Of a stretch of 64,000 nucleotides of DNA, positions 51,134 to 61,700 are shown one piece after another. Numbering within the stretch: the stretch's first letter is position 1; every line of letters begins with the position of its first letter. A program made the translations under genes and the position numbers. This stretch comes from Colivivens sp963594655 (lineage in GTDB: Bacteria > Bacteroidota > Bacteroidia > Bacteroidales > Bacteroidaceae), in the NCBI GenBank assembly GCA_963594655.1, contig CAVBFD010000001.1, forward strand, positions 1 through 64,000, in the 5' to 3' direction. Below the pieces are notes generated by a model. The model was given only the letters and a program-made list of their open reading frames with translations. It had not been told where the DNA came from and did not search any database.

Positions 51134-53104
51134 ATGAACAAGAAATTGACTTTAGCTCTGGCGCTGACCCTCGGCACGATGGGACTGAACGCGCAGACTC
51201 ATGAATTCAACATCACCCCAAAGAAGATGGGGGCTGCTATTCCGTCCACACTGTATGGAATATTCTTTGAGGACATCAACTATGCCGCCGACGGTGGCTT
51301 GTACGGTGAACTGGTGAAGAACCGCTCGTTCGAGTTTCCCGACAACTACATGGGGTGGAAGAAGTTCGGGCATGTGGACCTGAGGAATGACGGTCCGTTC
51401 GACAAGAACCCGCATTATATCCGTGTCAGCTACAGCGGACACAACGACAAGTTCTCCGGAGTGGAGAACGAGGGCTTCTTTGGCATCGGCTACGCCAAGG
51501 GGGAGGAATACCGCTTCTCCGTTTGGGCAAGAGTGCCGGAAGGCGGTACAGGCAAAATCCGTGTAATGCTGTGTGATCCCAACACGATGGAGGAGCGTCA
51601 GCAGTTTGTGGAGAAGGAACTGACTGTTGACAGTAAGGAGTGGAAGAAATACACTGTGGTGCTGAAGTCCACTAAGACAGTGAACAAGGGTACTCTGCGT
51701 GTGATGCTCAGTAGAGGCAGCGCTGTTGTTGACCTCGAACACGTCAGCCTGTTCCCTGTAGACACGTTCAACGGTCATGAGAACGGTATGCGCAAGGACT
51801 TGGCACAGGCTCTCGCAGACCTCAAGCCTGGCGTGTTCCGCTTCCCCGGAGGATGTATCGTGGAGGGAACGGACCTGAACACGCGTTACCAGTGGAAGAA
51901 CTCCGTAGGGCCTGTGGAGAACCGTCCTCTCAACGAGAACCGTTGGCACTACACCTTCGACTACCGCTTCTTCCCCGACTATTACCAGAGCTATGGACTG
52001 GGATTCTATGAGTACTTCCTGCTGTGTGAGGAAATCGGGGCCACCGCCCTGCCTGTGGTGAGCGTGGGTCTGTCATGCCAGTTCCAGAACTACAATGAGG
52101 AGGCTCACGTGCCGGTGGACGAGCTGCAACCGTACATCGACGATGTGCTTGACCTCATAGAATTCGCAAACGGTGACCCTGCCACCAACCAGTGGGCTAA
52201 GTTGCGCGCGGACATGGGACATCCCGAACCGTTCAACCTCAAGTATGTGGCTATAGGCAACGAACAGTGGGGACAGACCTACATAGACCATCTGAAACCG
52301 TTCATCGACCCTGTACGCAAGAAATACCCGAACATCAAGATTATCGGCACTTCAGGTCCTAACAGCGAGGGCAAGGACTTCGACTTCCTCTGGCCGGAGA
52401 TGGTGAAGGTGGGCGCAGACCTCGTGGACGAGCATTTCTACCGTCCTGAGAGTTGGTTCCTCAATAGCGGCAACCGCTACGACAACTACTCACGCAAGGG
52501 ACCTAAGGTGTTTGCCGGTGAATACGCGTGCCACGGAAAAGGCAAGAAATGGAACCATTTCGAGGCCGCGCTGCTGGAGGCCGCTTTCCTGACAGGCGTG
52601 GAGCGTAATGCAGATGTGGTGGAGATGGCCACTTATGCGCCTCTGTTCGCGCATATCGACGGATGGCAGTGGCGTCCAGACCTTATCTGGTACGATAACC
52701 TCCGTTCTTTCCGTTCCTGCTCTTACCAGGTGCAGCAGTTGTATTCCACAACCAAAGGAACGAATGTGGTCAGTCTGACTATGAACGGCAAGCCGGTGGC
52801 CGGCAATGACGATCAGGACGGTCTGTTCGCAAGCGCCAACTTCGACAAGAACACAGGGTGCTACAACGTGAAGATTGTGAATGTGGGCGACAAGCCACAG
52901 GACGTGACCCTCAACCTGAAGGGTATGAAGGGTGAACACAAGGGCAAGCTCATCTCGTTCCATGCGGATGACATGGACGGTGAGAACACACTTGACGATC
53001 CGCACAAGTATGAGCCGACGACAAAAGACATCACGGTGTCCGCTCCTGCCTATTCAGTCAGTGTACCTGCCAAGACCTTCGTTGTCTATCAGTTCGCCAA
53101 ATGA
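51134..53104 (+). CDS. GH51 alpha-L-arabinofuranosidase
   Basis: From the Met at 51134 the protein has 656 residues with a signal peptide (KKLTLALALTLGTMGLNAQ). It starts with the GH51 block STLYGIFFEDINYAADGGLY with GELV, then has an inserted carbohydrate-binding-like beta domain (about 85-200), and the catalytic (beta/alpha)8 barrel with RFPGGCIVEG, the acid/base Glu377 in AIGNEQWG and the nucleophile Glu463 in FAGEYACHG. The C-terminal beta-sandwich ends in SVPAKTFVVYQF. It releases arabinose from arabinan or arabinoxylan side chains, probably in the periplasm. No SusC/SusD pair or other glycosidase is near, so it is outside a standard polysaccharide-utilisation locus. Confidence 0.95.
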   Translation: MNKKLTLALALTLGTMGLNAQTHEFNITPKKMGAAIPSTLYGIFFEDINYAADGGLYGELVKNRSFEFPDNYMGWKKFGHVDLRNDGPFDKNPHYIRVSYSGHNDKFSGVENEGFFGIGYAKGEEYRFSVWARVPEGGTGKIRVMLCDPNTMEERQQFVEKELTVDSKEWKKYTVVLKSTKTVNKGTLRVMLSRGSAVVDLEHVSLFPVDTFNGHENGMRKDLAQALADLKPGVFRFPGGCIVEGTDLNTRYQWKNSVGPVENRPLNENRWHYTFDYRFFPDYYQSYGLGFYEYFLLCEEIGATALPVVSVGLSCQFQNYNEEAHVPVDELQPYIDDVLDLIEFANGDPATNQWAKLRADMGHPEPFNLKYVAIGNEQWGQTYIDHLKPFIDPVRKKYPNIKIIGTSGPNSEGKDFDFLWPEMVKVGADLVDEHFYRPESWFLNSGNRYDNYSRKGPKVFAGEYACHGKGKKWNHFEAALLEAAFLTGVERNADVVEMATYAPLFAHIDGWQWRPDLIWYDNLRSFRSCSYQVQQLYSTTKGTNVVSLTMNGKPVAGNDDQDGLFASANFDKNTGCYNVKIVNVGDKPQDVTLNLKGMKGEHKGKLISFHADDMDGENTLDDPHKYEPTTKDITVSAPAYSVSVPAKTFVVYQFAK

Positions 53105-53145
53105 CCATAGGGCCGTCTGCGGCTCAGTGTGACATACATCAAAAT

Positions 53146-53175
53146 GGGGTGTGCCGGAATCAACCGGCACACCCC
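53146..53175 (+). terminator. Terminator after the GH51 gene
   Basis: GGGGTGTGCCGG (53146-53157) pairs perfectly with CCGGCACACCCC (53164-53175) over a 6-base loop. It lies between converging genes and could serve both. Confidence 0.7.
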
Positions 53176-53206
53176 TGTTCAATTAATGATTCTATGATGG
53201 TGTTGA

Positions 53207-53647
53207 CTATAGTCTGAACCACTTGTCAATCAGATCTTCCAACGAGTCAGCCAACTGGCCGCTGTCTATCTCCGACCCGTTGATGACCACCGTGTCGTTG
53301 TTCCTCGCCACCTCTATGATGTGGGCTATCTGGCCTTCAGTCAGTTCGTAGTTGCAGGTGTAATAGCTGACCTTCCTTGTCTTTGGGATGACATTCACCC
53401 AACCGTCGTTGAGGATGCATGCCGCGTCGATGACGCTCTCTCCGCTGTCGCTGAGGATGTCGAGTGAGAAATCCACATCCTTCCGTGACTCCTCAAGGAT
53501 GCTCAAGATACACTTGTGTGACACTGGGTTGAATCCGATGCCCACTTCCATTGTCTTGTTTACTGGAGTGTAATACACTACCGGGCTTTGAGCCGCCATT
53601 GTGACGCTTACGATTACCGCTGCGAGAGTTGCCAATACTTTCTTCAT
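53207..53647 (-). CDS. Small exported protein of unknown function
   Basis: From the Met at 53647 the product has 146 residues with a signal peptide (KKVLATLAAVIVSVTMAAQ). The mature part of about 125 residues has no motif that I recognise; VYYTPVNKTMEVGIGFNPVS and INGSEIDSGQLADSLEDLID are its most distinctive stretches, and it contains two Cys. A longer frame to 53740 runs through the -7 element, so the shorter start is preferred. It converges with the GH51 gene and is divergent from porW. Confidence 0.7.
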   Translation of the reverse strand: MKKVLATLAAVIVSVTMAAQSPVVYYTPVNKTMEVGIGFNPVSHKCILSILEESRKDVDFSLDILSDSGESVIDAACILNDGWVNVIPKTRKVSYYTCNYELTEGQIAHIIEVARNNDTVVINGSEIDSGQLADSLEDLIDKWFRL

Positions 53648-53708
53648 AACTTGTTTCCTTTCTGATTTTATGTCCGTTATTATTTTTGTTTCTGTCTGTT
53701 TGACGCTG

Positions 53709-53716
53709 CAAAGGTA
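53709..53716 (-). promoter_or_regulatory. Promoter -7 element for the small exported protein
   Basis: TACCTTTG on the minus strand, 61 bases before the start at 53647. No good -33 element is visible. Confidence 0.5.
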
Positions 53717-53827
53717 GAATGTTTTAATGGCGTGGGACATTTTCTTTTCCTAAACATGCGGGGCTTTTCCCCTACGGAAAATAGGACTTTCTCCTGTTAA
53801 ACCATCGAGATGTCCAGAAAGATTTAG

Positions 53828-53835
53828 TATCTTTG
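53828..53835 (+). promoter_or_regulatory. Promoter -7 element for the porW operon
   Basis: TATCTTTG, 50 bases before the porW-like gene. A matching -33 TTTG is not obvious. Confidence 0.55.
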
Positions 53836-53885
53836 CAGTCAATAAAAACACGGTTGTTCCGTTATTACATTATATAGTTATAGAG

Positions 53886-56783
53886 GTGAAAGTGAAAAGG
53901 ACTGTCGGCTACATACTGACGTTGCTGCTTATATGCGCAGCTGTGTCATGCTCCACAAAGAAGAATACGGGCATGACGCTTCGTGTGCAGGCATTCAAGG
54001 CAAGATACAACACCTACTATAACGGCAGTCAGGCTTTCATCGAGGGTGTCGAGTCGCAGCGTGAGGGCAACAAGGACAACTACATGGAGATTCTGCCCTT
54101 CTACATGACTGGCAACGCAGCTACACGCAAGTTGGGTTCGGGACAGTTTGACCGCGCCATCGAAAAGAGCCAGAAGACCATCAAGCTCCACAGTATCACG
54201 AAGAAGCCTGAGTTGAGTGCCAGACAGAGGCGCAGTGCCAAGGGAAAGGCCTTGCTGGCGCTGAAGGAGTACAACCCGTTCCTCCATAAGGCGTGGTTTT
54301 TGATGGCGGACGCTCAGTTCCGTAAAGGGGACTATTTTGAGGCGGCGTCCACTTACGCCTATATCCAGCGGATCTTCCCCACACGTCCCAACATCGTGGC
54401 GCGCGCCAGGGTGCTGGAGGCGAGGTGCTATGCGGAGATGGACTGGTACTACGATGCGGAAAACCTGATAAGCCGTGCCGAACGTGACAGTTTCCCCACG
54501 AGTCTCGAACCGGCGAAGGCGGCGGTGTTGGCTAACTGTCAGATCCGTCAGCAACAATATGAGGAGGCTATCCCCAACATACTGAAGGCCGTGAGGAAGC
54601 AAAAGGGTTCGCTTGAGAAGGCGCGCCTCTACTTTCTGTTGGGACAACTCTACCGCCAGACGGGACAGGACCGCCTGGCATACAAGGCGTTCAAGAAGGT
54701 ATGCTCCAAGAACCCTCCCTATGAACTGGAGTTCAACGCCCGTATAAAACAGACGGAGGTGATGTCCAAGGGACAGTCGAAGCAGATGATAGGCAAATTG
54801 CGCAGGATGGCGCGGAGCGACAAGAATAAGGACTATCTCGACCAGGTGTACTATGCCATTGGCAACATATATCTTGCGCAGGGGGATACCGTCCACGCAC
54901 TGTACGCTTACCGTGACGGAGTGGAGAAAAGTACGCGCGGCGGTATAGAGAAAGGAATCGTGTGGCTTCGTCTGGGACAGCTTTACTGGGACACCGGGGA
55001 GTTTGTCAAGGCGCAGGAGTGTTATGCCGGTGTGCTGGGACTCTACGACAAGGATCGTGAAGACTATGAGGAGGTGGCGGACAGGGCGAAGATACTGGAG
55101 GAACTGTTGCCTCATGCACAGGCGGTGGAGTTGCAGGACAGTCTACAGGCTTTGGCCCGTATGGACTCTCTGGAGAGGATGAAGAAGATAAGGCTTATTA
55201 TCGAGGAGGTCAAGAAGAAAGAGAAGGAGGAGGCAAGGCAGAACGCACAGGAGACACAGACCGACCAGTCAGCGCAGAAGACGGGACAGAACCAGACCAA
55301 CCGCACCGGCAGACAGGATAAGGCCGAATGGTATTTCTACAACCCGACCGCCGTGGCGAACGGAAAGAAGGAGTTCCAACGGAAATGGGGACAGAGGGAA
55401 CTGGCGGACGACTGGCGGCGAAGCAACAAGACGGTACTTGCCGCCGATGACTCCGGGGAGACGGATACTGATGATGCGGAACTGTCGGACTCCATAGCCA
55501 ACGACTCCACACTGACACTGGACGGTGACAGTCTGGTTGAAGGCGACCGGGAGAAGCTCGACAAACTGAAGGGGTACGAGAACGACCCTCACCGACCGGA
55601 GTATTACCTGAAGGACATACCGCTGACAGACGAACAGAAGGAAGCGTCGGACAAGTTGCTTGCAGACGGACTCTACAACTCGGCTGTCATATATAAAGAC
55701 CGCATGGACAATTTCCCACTGGCTGAACGCACGTTCCAGCGGATATGTATCGATTTCCCTGACTTTGAGCATATGGACGAGACTTATTACAACATGTTCC
55801 AGCTCTATTCAAGGTACGGATATACAGACTATGCGGCGGACTATAAGTCGAAACTCATCAACGAATTCCCGGACAACGAACATGCCCGGATGATTGCCGA
55901 TCCCGAGTTTGAGTTCAAGGCGCGCTATGGTGTGGCACAGGAGGATTCGTTCTATCAGGACGCTTACAACGCCTACGTGGACGAAGACTACGACAGGGTT
56001 ATCGCTGACGCGGAACAGGCCGGGGAGAAATATCCGGAGGGGGCCAACAGACCGCGATTCATGTTCCTCAACGCCATGAGCCGGCTCAACAAGGGACAGA
56101 CCCAACAGTTCATGTCCTCCATGAAGGAGATTGTGGATAAATATCCTCAGAGTACTGTAAGTGAACTGGCTGGTCTGTTCGTTAAGGGTATGCAGGACGG
56201 ACGGTTGCTGCAGGGCGGCAGGATGAACAACGGATCGGTATGGGAACGCCGACGCGGGTATGTGGAAGGCGACTCGCTGATGGCGGACACAACCTTCTCC
56301 GACGAGAAAAACTGCAACTGGCTCTTCCTTATAGCCTATGAGAGCGGTAGCGTCAACGAAAACAGGCTTCTCTTCGAGATGGCGCAGTACAACTTCTCAA
56401 GTTTCACGGTGAGGAACTTCGACATGGAACTGGAGAAAGGCGCTGACATAAGTCTGTTGAAGATAGGCACGTTCATGAATTATGACGAGACCTACATCTA
56501 TCTCCACCGTCTGACCAACAACAGTGCGATGGCGGAAAAGCTGGAGGGACTGAAACTACTTGTGATATCGGAGGAGAACCTGGCGAGAATCGCAAAGGGA
56601 CTGAGCTACGCTGATTATTTCGAGTTCTATGACAGGGTGTTCGACCGTGTAGGCGGACTCCATGTGGACGAGAACCTGCTCGACGAGCCTGATGTGGAGA
56701 TAAAAGACCCGGACGACCTCTATGAGGAGGAGCTGGAGAACGGAGACTATTACGAGGATGACGAAGACAACTATATATTCTGA
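53886..56783 (+). CDS. porW: PorW/SprE-like TPR lipoprotein of type IX secretion
   Basis: The 965-residue product has a GTG start and a lipoprotein signal with Cys22, followed by STKKNTG and ARYNTYYNGSQAFIEG, the opening of the PorW/SprE family. Several TPR-like repeats follow (AWFLMADAQFRKGDYFEAAS; YFLLGQLYRQTGQDRLAYKA; IVWLRLGQLYWDTGEFVKAQ), then a charged coiled-coil/low-complexity stretch (about 430-490) and further repeats. PorW links the type IX secretion trans-envelope complex to its motor. It is longer than P. gingivalis PorW and nearer to SprE. The next gene is porX, whose start overlaps the stop by one base; this pairing supports both calls. Confidence 0.82.
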   Translation: MKVKRTVGYILTLLLICAAVSCSTKKNTGMTLRVQAFKARYNTYYNGSQAFIEGVESQREGNKDNYMEILPFYMTGNAATRKLGSGQFDRAIEKSQKTIKLHSITKKPELSARQRRSAKGKALLALKEYNPFLHKAWFLMADAQFRKGDYFEAASTYAYIQRIFPTRPNIVARARVLEARCYAEMDWYYDAENLISRAERDSFPTSLEPAKAAVLANCQIRQQQYEEAIPNILKAVRKQKGSLEKARLYFLLGQLYRQTGQDRLAYKAFKKVCSKNPPYELEFNARIKQTEVMSKGQSKQMIGKLRRMARSDKNKDYLDQVYYAIGNIYLAQGDTVHALYAYRDGVEKSTRGGIEKGIVWLRLGQLYWDTGEFVKAQECYAGVLGLYDKDREDYEEVADRAKILEELLPHAQAVELQDSLQALARMDSLERMKKIRLIIEEVKKKEKEEARQNAQETQTDQSAQKTGQNQTNRTGRQDKAEWYFYNPTAVANGKKEFQRKWGQRELADDWRRSNKTVLAADDSGETDTDDAELSDSIANDSTLTLDGDSLVEGDREKLDKLKGYENDPHRPEYYLKDIPLTDEQKEASDKLLADGLYNSAVIYKDRMDNFPLAERTFQRICIDFPDFEHMDETYYNMFQLYSRYGYTDYAADYKSKLINEFPDNEHARMIADPEFEFKARYGVAQEDSFYQDAYNAYVDEDYDRVIADAEQAGEKYPEGANRPRFMFLNAMSRLNKGQTQQFMSSMKEIVDKYPQSTVSELAGLFVKGMQDGRLLQGGRMNNGSVWERRRGYVEGDSLMADTTFSDEKNCNWLFLIAYESGSVNENRLLFEMAQYNFSSFTVRNFDMELEKGADISLLKIGTFMNYDETYIYLHRLTNNSAMAEKLEGLKLLVISEENLARIAKGLSYADYFEFYDRVFDRVGGLHVDENLLDEPDVEIKDPDDLYEEELENGDYYEDDEDNYIF

Positions 56784-58336
56784 TGAGCAACGGAACATTA
56801 CTTTGGGTTGATGATGAGATAGAGCTGTTGAAGGCTTATATCATCTTTCTTGAGAAGAAAGGCTATGAGGTGGTCACTGCCACTAACGGACGTGATGCGG
56901 TAGACATGTGTGCCGAACGTCCGTTCGACCTTATATTCCTTGACGAGAACATGCCGGGACTGAGCGGACTGGAGACACTGACCATGATAAAGGAGATGAA
57001 CAACACCGTGCCTGTGGTCATGGTCACCAAGAGCGAGGAGGAGAATATCATGAACCAGGCCATAGGGTCGAAGATTGACGACTACCTGATCAAGCCGGTC
57101 AACCCCAACCAGATCTATCTGACCATAAAGAAACACTTGCAGAAGAAAGACCTGCAGACGGAGGTGACAGACACAGGATACCGGCAGAACTTCAGTAAGA
57201 TAGGCATGCAGATCAACGACTCGTGCAGTCTGGACGACTGGAAGGACGTGTACCGCAAGCTGGTGTACTGGGAACTGGAGCTTAGTACCACCGACAGTGA
57301 CATGACGGATGTCCTGAGGATGCAGAAGACTGACGCCAACCATGCGTTCTCCCGGTTTGTCAGACGCAATTACGTGGACTGGGTGACAGACCGTGACGAC
57401 CGTCCCCTGATGAGTCCTGACATCTTCCAGAAGAAGGTCTTCCCGATGCTCGACAGGAAAGATCCGGTGTACCTCATCGTGTTCGACAACTTCCGTTATG
57501 ACCAGTGGAGAGTCATCAGCAGGGAACTGGCGGACGACTTCACCTGTGAGGAGGAACTGTGTCTGAGCATCCTCCCTACAGCCACCCAGTATGCCCGCAA
57601 CGCGATATTCGCGGGTCTGATGCCGGAGCAGATTATGAAGATGTTTCCCGACCTGTGGGTTGACGAGGATGAGGAGGAGGGCAAGAACCTCAATGAGGCC
57701 CCGCTGATAGAGACACAGTTGGAGAGGTACAGGCGGCATGAACGTTTCTCATACTCCAAGCTCAACAACTCAGCCGACTGTGAGAAACTCATCTCGCAGT
57801 TCCATTCCCTGTCCGTGAACGAACTCAATGTAATCGTCGTGAACTTCATCGACATGCTCTCACATGCGCGTACCGAATCGAAGATGGTGAGGGAACTGGC
57901 GTCCGATGAGGTGGCCTACCGCAGTATCACCGCCTCATGGTTCAGACATTCGCCCATACGTGAGCTGTTCAGACTCCTGTCGCAGATCGACGCCAAGGTG
58001 ATTGTCACCACCGACCACGGGTCAATCCGTGTGAACAACCCTGTGAAGGTGGTGGGCGACAAGAACACCAACACCAACCTGCGCTATAAGTTGGGCAGGA
58101 ACCTGGGCTACAACCACAAGGAGGTGTTCGAGTTGAAAGACCCGCATAAGGCGCTGCTGCCGTCACCCAATATAAGCACGGCCTACATTTTCGCCCAAAA
58201 CGACGACTTCTTCGCTTATCCGAACAACTATAACTATTACGTGAACTATTACAAAAACACATTCCAGCACGGGGGCATAAGTATGGAGGAGATGCTCGTT
58301 CCGCTGGTGACCCTTGAAGGAAAGAAAAGACATTAA
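56783..58336 (+). CDS. porX: PorX-like response regulator with PglZ domain
   Basis: The 517-residue protein has an N-terminal receiver domain: TLLWVDDEIELLKAYI (acidic pair), phospho-acceptor Asp54 in LIFLDENMPG, and the conserved Lys in DYLIKPVNPNQIY. The C-terminal two thirds (about 150-517) is a PglZ/alkaline-phosphatase-superfamily domain with VYLIVFDNFRYDQW, SILPTATQYARNAIFAGLMP and IVTTDHGSIRV. PorX regulates type IX secretion gene expression, and its PglZ domain has been reported to hydrolyse (oligo)nucleotides. Its length is almost that of P. gingivalis PorX. It starts within the porW stop and tsaE follows five bases after its own stop. The partner histidine kinase PorY is not in the window. 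Confidence 0.93.
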   Translation: MSNGTLLWVDDEIELLKAYIIFLEKKGYEVVTATNGRDAVDMCAERPFDLIFLDENMPGLSGLETLTMIKEMNNTVPVVMVTKSEEENIMNQAIGSKIDDYLIKPVNPNQIYLTIKKHLQKKDLQTEVTDTGYRQNFSKIGMQINDSCSLDDWKDVYRKLVYWELELSTTDSDMTDVLRMQKTDANHAFSRFVRRNYVDWVTDRDDRPLMSPDIFQKKVFPMLDRKDPVYLIVFDNFRYDQWRVISRELADDFTCEEELCLSILPTATQYARNAIFAGLMPEQIMKMFPDLWVDEDEEEGKNLNEAPLIETQLERYRRHERFSYSKLNNSADCEKLISQFHSLSVNELNVIVVNFIDMLSHARTESKMVRELASDEVAYRSITASWFRHSPIRELFRLLSQIDAKVIVTTDHGSIRVNNPVKVVGDKNTNTNLRYKLGRNLGYNHKEVFELKDPHKALLPSPNISTAYIFAQNDDFFAYPNNYNYYVNYYKNTFQHGGISMEEMLVPLVTLEGKKRH

Positions 58337-58340
58337 GACA

Positions 58341-58751
58341 ATGGAGATAAAGATAGATTCAATCGAACAGATACACGATGCCGCCCAACGGTTTATCGGG
58401 GAGATGGGCGACAACAGGATTTTTGCGTTCTACGGCAAGATGGGGGTTGGCAAGACCACTTTCATCAAAGCCGTCTGTGAGGAATTGGGTGTGACTGACG
58501 TGATAAACTCGCCCACGTTCGCCATCGTGAACGAGTATATGGACGGGAACGGACAGCCTGTCTACCACTTCGACTTCTACAGGATAAGGAAACCGGCGGA
58601 GGTGCTCGACATAGGTTTTGAGGACTATATAGGCAGTGATGCCCTGTGTTTCATGGAGTGGCCCGAACTGATTGGGGACTATCTGCCGGAAGAGACGGTC
58701 AAGGTATATATCGAGGAGGAGGACGACGGAAGCAGGACCGTACACTATTAA
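58341..58751 (+). CDS. tsaE: tRNA threonylcarbamoyladenosine biosynthesis ATPase TsaE
   Basis: From the Met at 58341 (five bases after the porX stop) the product has 136 residues, the usual TsaE size. Walker A is GKMGVGKTT (32-40), followed by VINSPTFAIVNEY and VYHFDFYRIRKPAEVLDIGF, both family hallmarks, and FMEWPELIGDYLP. TsaE is the ATPase that works with TsaB and TsaD to attach threonylcarbamoyl to A37 of ANN-decoding tRNAs. A slightly longer frame upstream overlaps porX and is less likely. The dnaE gene follows after 24 bases. Confidence 0.95.
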   Translation: MEIKIDSIEQIHDAAQRFIGEMGDNRIFAFYGKMGVGKTTFIKAVCEELGVTDVINSPTFAIVNEYMDGNGQPVYHFDFYRIRKPAEVLDIGFEDYIGSDALCFMEWPELIGDYLPEETVKVYIEEEDDGSRTVHY

Positions 58752-58775
58752 TGGTTACAGACAGAAAGGGACACA

Positions 58776-61700
58776 ATGGAGGATTTCGTACATCTACACG
58801 TACATACACAGTACTCGATTCTTGACGGACAGGCAAGCATTCCGAGGCTCGTGGACAAGGCTGTCGCCAACGGGATGAAGGGACTTGCCATGACCGACCA
58901 TGGCAACATGTTCGGTATCAAGGAGTTTTTCAACTATGTGAATAAGGTGAAGGGGAAGAACCCGGAACTCGACTTCACTCCTATATTCGGGTGTGAGGTG
59001 TATTGTGCGCGGAGGGGCAAGCAGCGCAAGGAGGAGAAGGTTGACTACAGCGGTTGGCACCTCATACTGTTGGCCAAGAACCTGAAGGGCTACCATAACC
59101 TCATAAAGATTGTCAGTAGGGCATGGACGGACGGGTTCTATGGCCGTCCGCGTACAGACCACGCTGACATCGAGAAGTATCACGAGGGACTTATCTGCTG
59201 CTCGGCATGTATCGGCGGCGAAGTGCCTAAGTATGTCATAGCGGGTCAGATGGACAAGGCGGAGGAGTCTGTCCTTTGGTTCAAGAACCTCTTCGGCGAC
59301 GACTATTATCTGGAGATACAGCGTCATGAGGTCAAGAACCCGAACCAGAGAGCCAACAGGGAGACGTATGAAATCCAGAAGGTGGCTAACAAGGGTATCG
59401 CGGAACTGGCGCGCAAGTGCGGAGTGAAACTCGTATGCACCAACGACGTGCATTTCGTGGATGAGGACAACGCCGAGGCGCATGACCGTCTCCTCTGTCT
59501 CAGTACTGGCAAGGATCTGGATGACCCCAAGAGGATGCTCTATTCCAAGCAGGAGTGGATGAAGACCAAGGAGGAGATGAACGAGGTGTTTGCCGATATT
59601 CCCGAGGCGTTGGCCAATACCATGGAGGTGCTTGGAAAGGTCGAGACATACAGTATCGACCACAGTCCTATCATGCCTAACTTCGACATACCCAAGGAGT
59701 TCGGTACGGAGGAGGAATACAGGCAGAGGATTACCGAGAAGGAACTGTTTGACGAGTTCACACGGGACGAGAACGGTAATGTGGTACTCAGCGAGGAGGA
59801 CGCGAACAAGAAGATTGAGAAGTTGGGCGGTTATGACAAGCTCTACAGGATAAAGTTCGAGGCTGACTATCTTTCCAAACTGACGCATGAGGGTGCGAGG
59901 AAATACTATGGTGACCCCATACCCGACAATGTGGAACAACAGATAAAGTTCGAGCTGCATGTGATGAAGACCATGGGATTCCCAGGTTACTTCCTTATCG
60001 TGCAGGACTATATCCGTGCCGCACGTGAACAGTTGGGTGTCTGGGTAGGTCCGGGACGTGGGTCGGCGGCAGGTTCGGTCGTGGCTTACTGTCTTGAAAT
60101 AACCAAGATTGACCCGATAAAATACGACCTGCTGTTCGAGCGTTTCCTCAACCCCGACCGTATATCCCTTCCGGATATTGATGTGGACTTCGATGATGAC
60201 GGACGCGGAAAGGTATTGCAGTGGGTTACGGAGAAATACGGAGCGGAAAAGGTGGCGCATATCATCACGTATGGAACGATGGCGACCAAACTGGCTATCA
60301 AGGATGTGGCGCGTGTGCAGAAAGTGCCGTTGAGTGAGGTCAATGCTATATGTAAGGCCATACCCGACAAACTGCCTGACGGCAAGAAGATGAACCTCAC
60401 TAATGTCATAGCATGTGTCAAGGAGGTGAAGGACGCAGCCTCCTCGCCTGACGAGAACCTGCGGAACACCATCAAGTATGCGCAGATGCTTGAGAACAAC
60501 GTGCGCAACACCGGTGTCCATGCCTGTGGAACAATCATCTGTAGGGATGACATCACCGACTGGGTGCCTGTAAGCACGGCGGAGGACAAGGAGACTCATG
60601 AGAAGGTGAACTGTACCCAGTACGACGGCCATGTCATTGAGGAGACGGGACTGATAAAGATGGACTTCCTCGGACTAAAGACCCTCTCGCAACTGAAGGA
60701 GGCTGTGGCAAACGTAAGGGACAGTCTGGGCATCGAGGTCGATGTGGATTATCTGAACATTGCCGACCCCGCCACTTATCAGTTGTATTGTGACGGCAGG
60801 ACAGTCGGCACGTTCCAGTTCGAGTCGGGAGGTATGCAGAATTATCTGCGACAGTTGCAGCCCGGAGTGTTCGAGGACCTTATAGCGATGAACGCGCTGT
60901 ACCGTCCGGGACCGATGGACTACATCCCCGATTTCATCGACAGGAAGTTGGGACGCAAGCCCATCGAGTACGACATACCGTGCATGGAGAAGTACCTGAA
61001 GGACACCTATGGAATCACGGTCTACCAAGAGCAGGTCATGCTCCTGTCCCGACAGTTGGCGGACTTCACCCGCGGTGAGTCGGACGCTCTCCGTAAGGCC
61101 ATGGGTAAGAAGAAGAAGGACATCGTGGATAAGATGAAGCCTAAGTTCATTGCCGGTGGAACGGCAAAGGGACACGACCCCAAGGTGCTTGACAAGATAT
61201 GGAACGACTGGGAGAAATTCGCGTCGTACGCATTCAACAAGAGTCACGCCACGTGCTACTCGTGGGTGGCTTACCAGACAGCTTACATGAAGGCCAACTA
61301 TCCCGCGCAGTGGATGGCGGCGGTGATGAGCCGAAGTCTCGCTGATATATATGAAATCAGTAAACTCATGGATGAATGTCGTTCCATGGGTATCCCCACA
61401 CTGGGACCCGACATAAACGAGAGCCGTGTGAAGTTCTCCGTCAATGAACGGGGCGCCATCCGTTTCGGACTGGCTGCGATAAAGGGTGTGGGAGAAAGTG
61501 CCGTGTCGGCGATAATCAACGAGCGTGAGAAGAACGGTGTGTATAAGGACATCTTCGACCTTGTGGAGAGGGTGAACCTCACGTCATGCAACCGCAAGAA
61601 CCTGGAATGTCTTGCATGGGCAGGGGCGTTCGACTCGTTCGGTCTGTCGAGGGAGACGTATTTCGCTAAGTACGCCAATGGCGACCTGTTCATGGATACC

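Noticed and set aside
58794..60632. A 612-codon open frame on the minus strand opposite dnaE
   Set aside because: Antisense shadow; dnaE is unmistakable on the plus strand and the reverse frame has no domain content.
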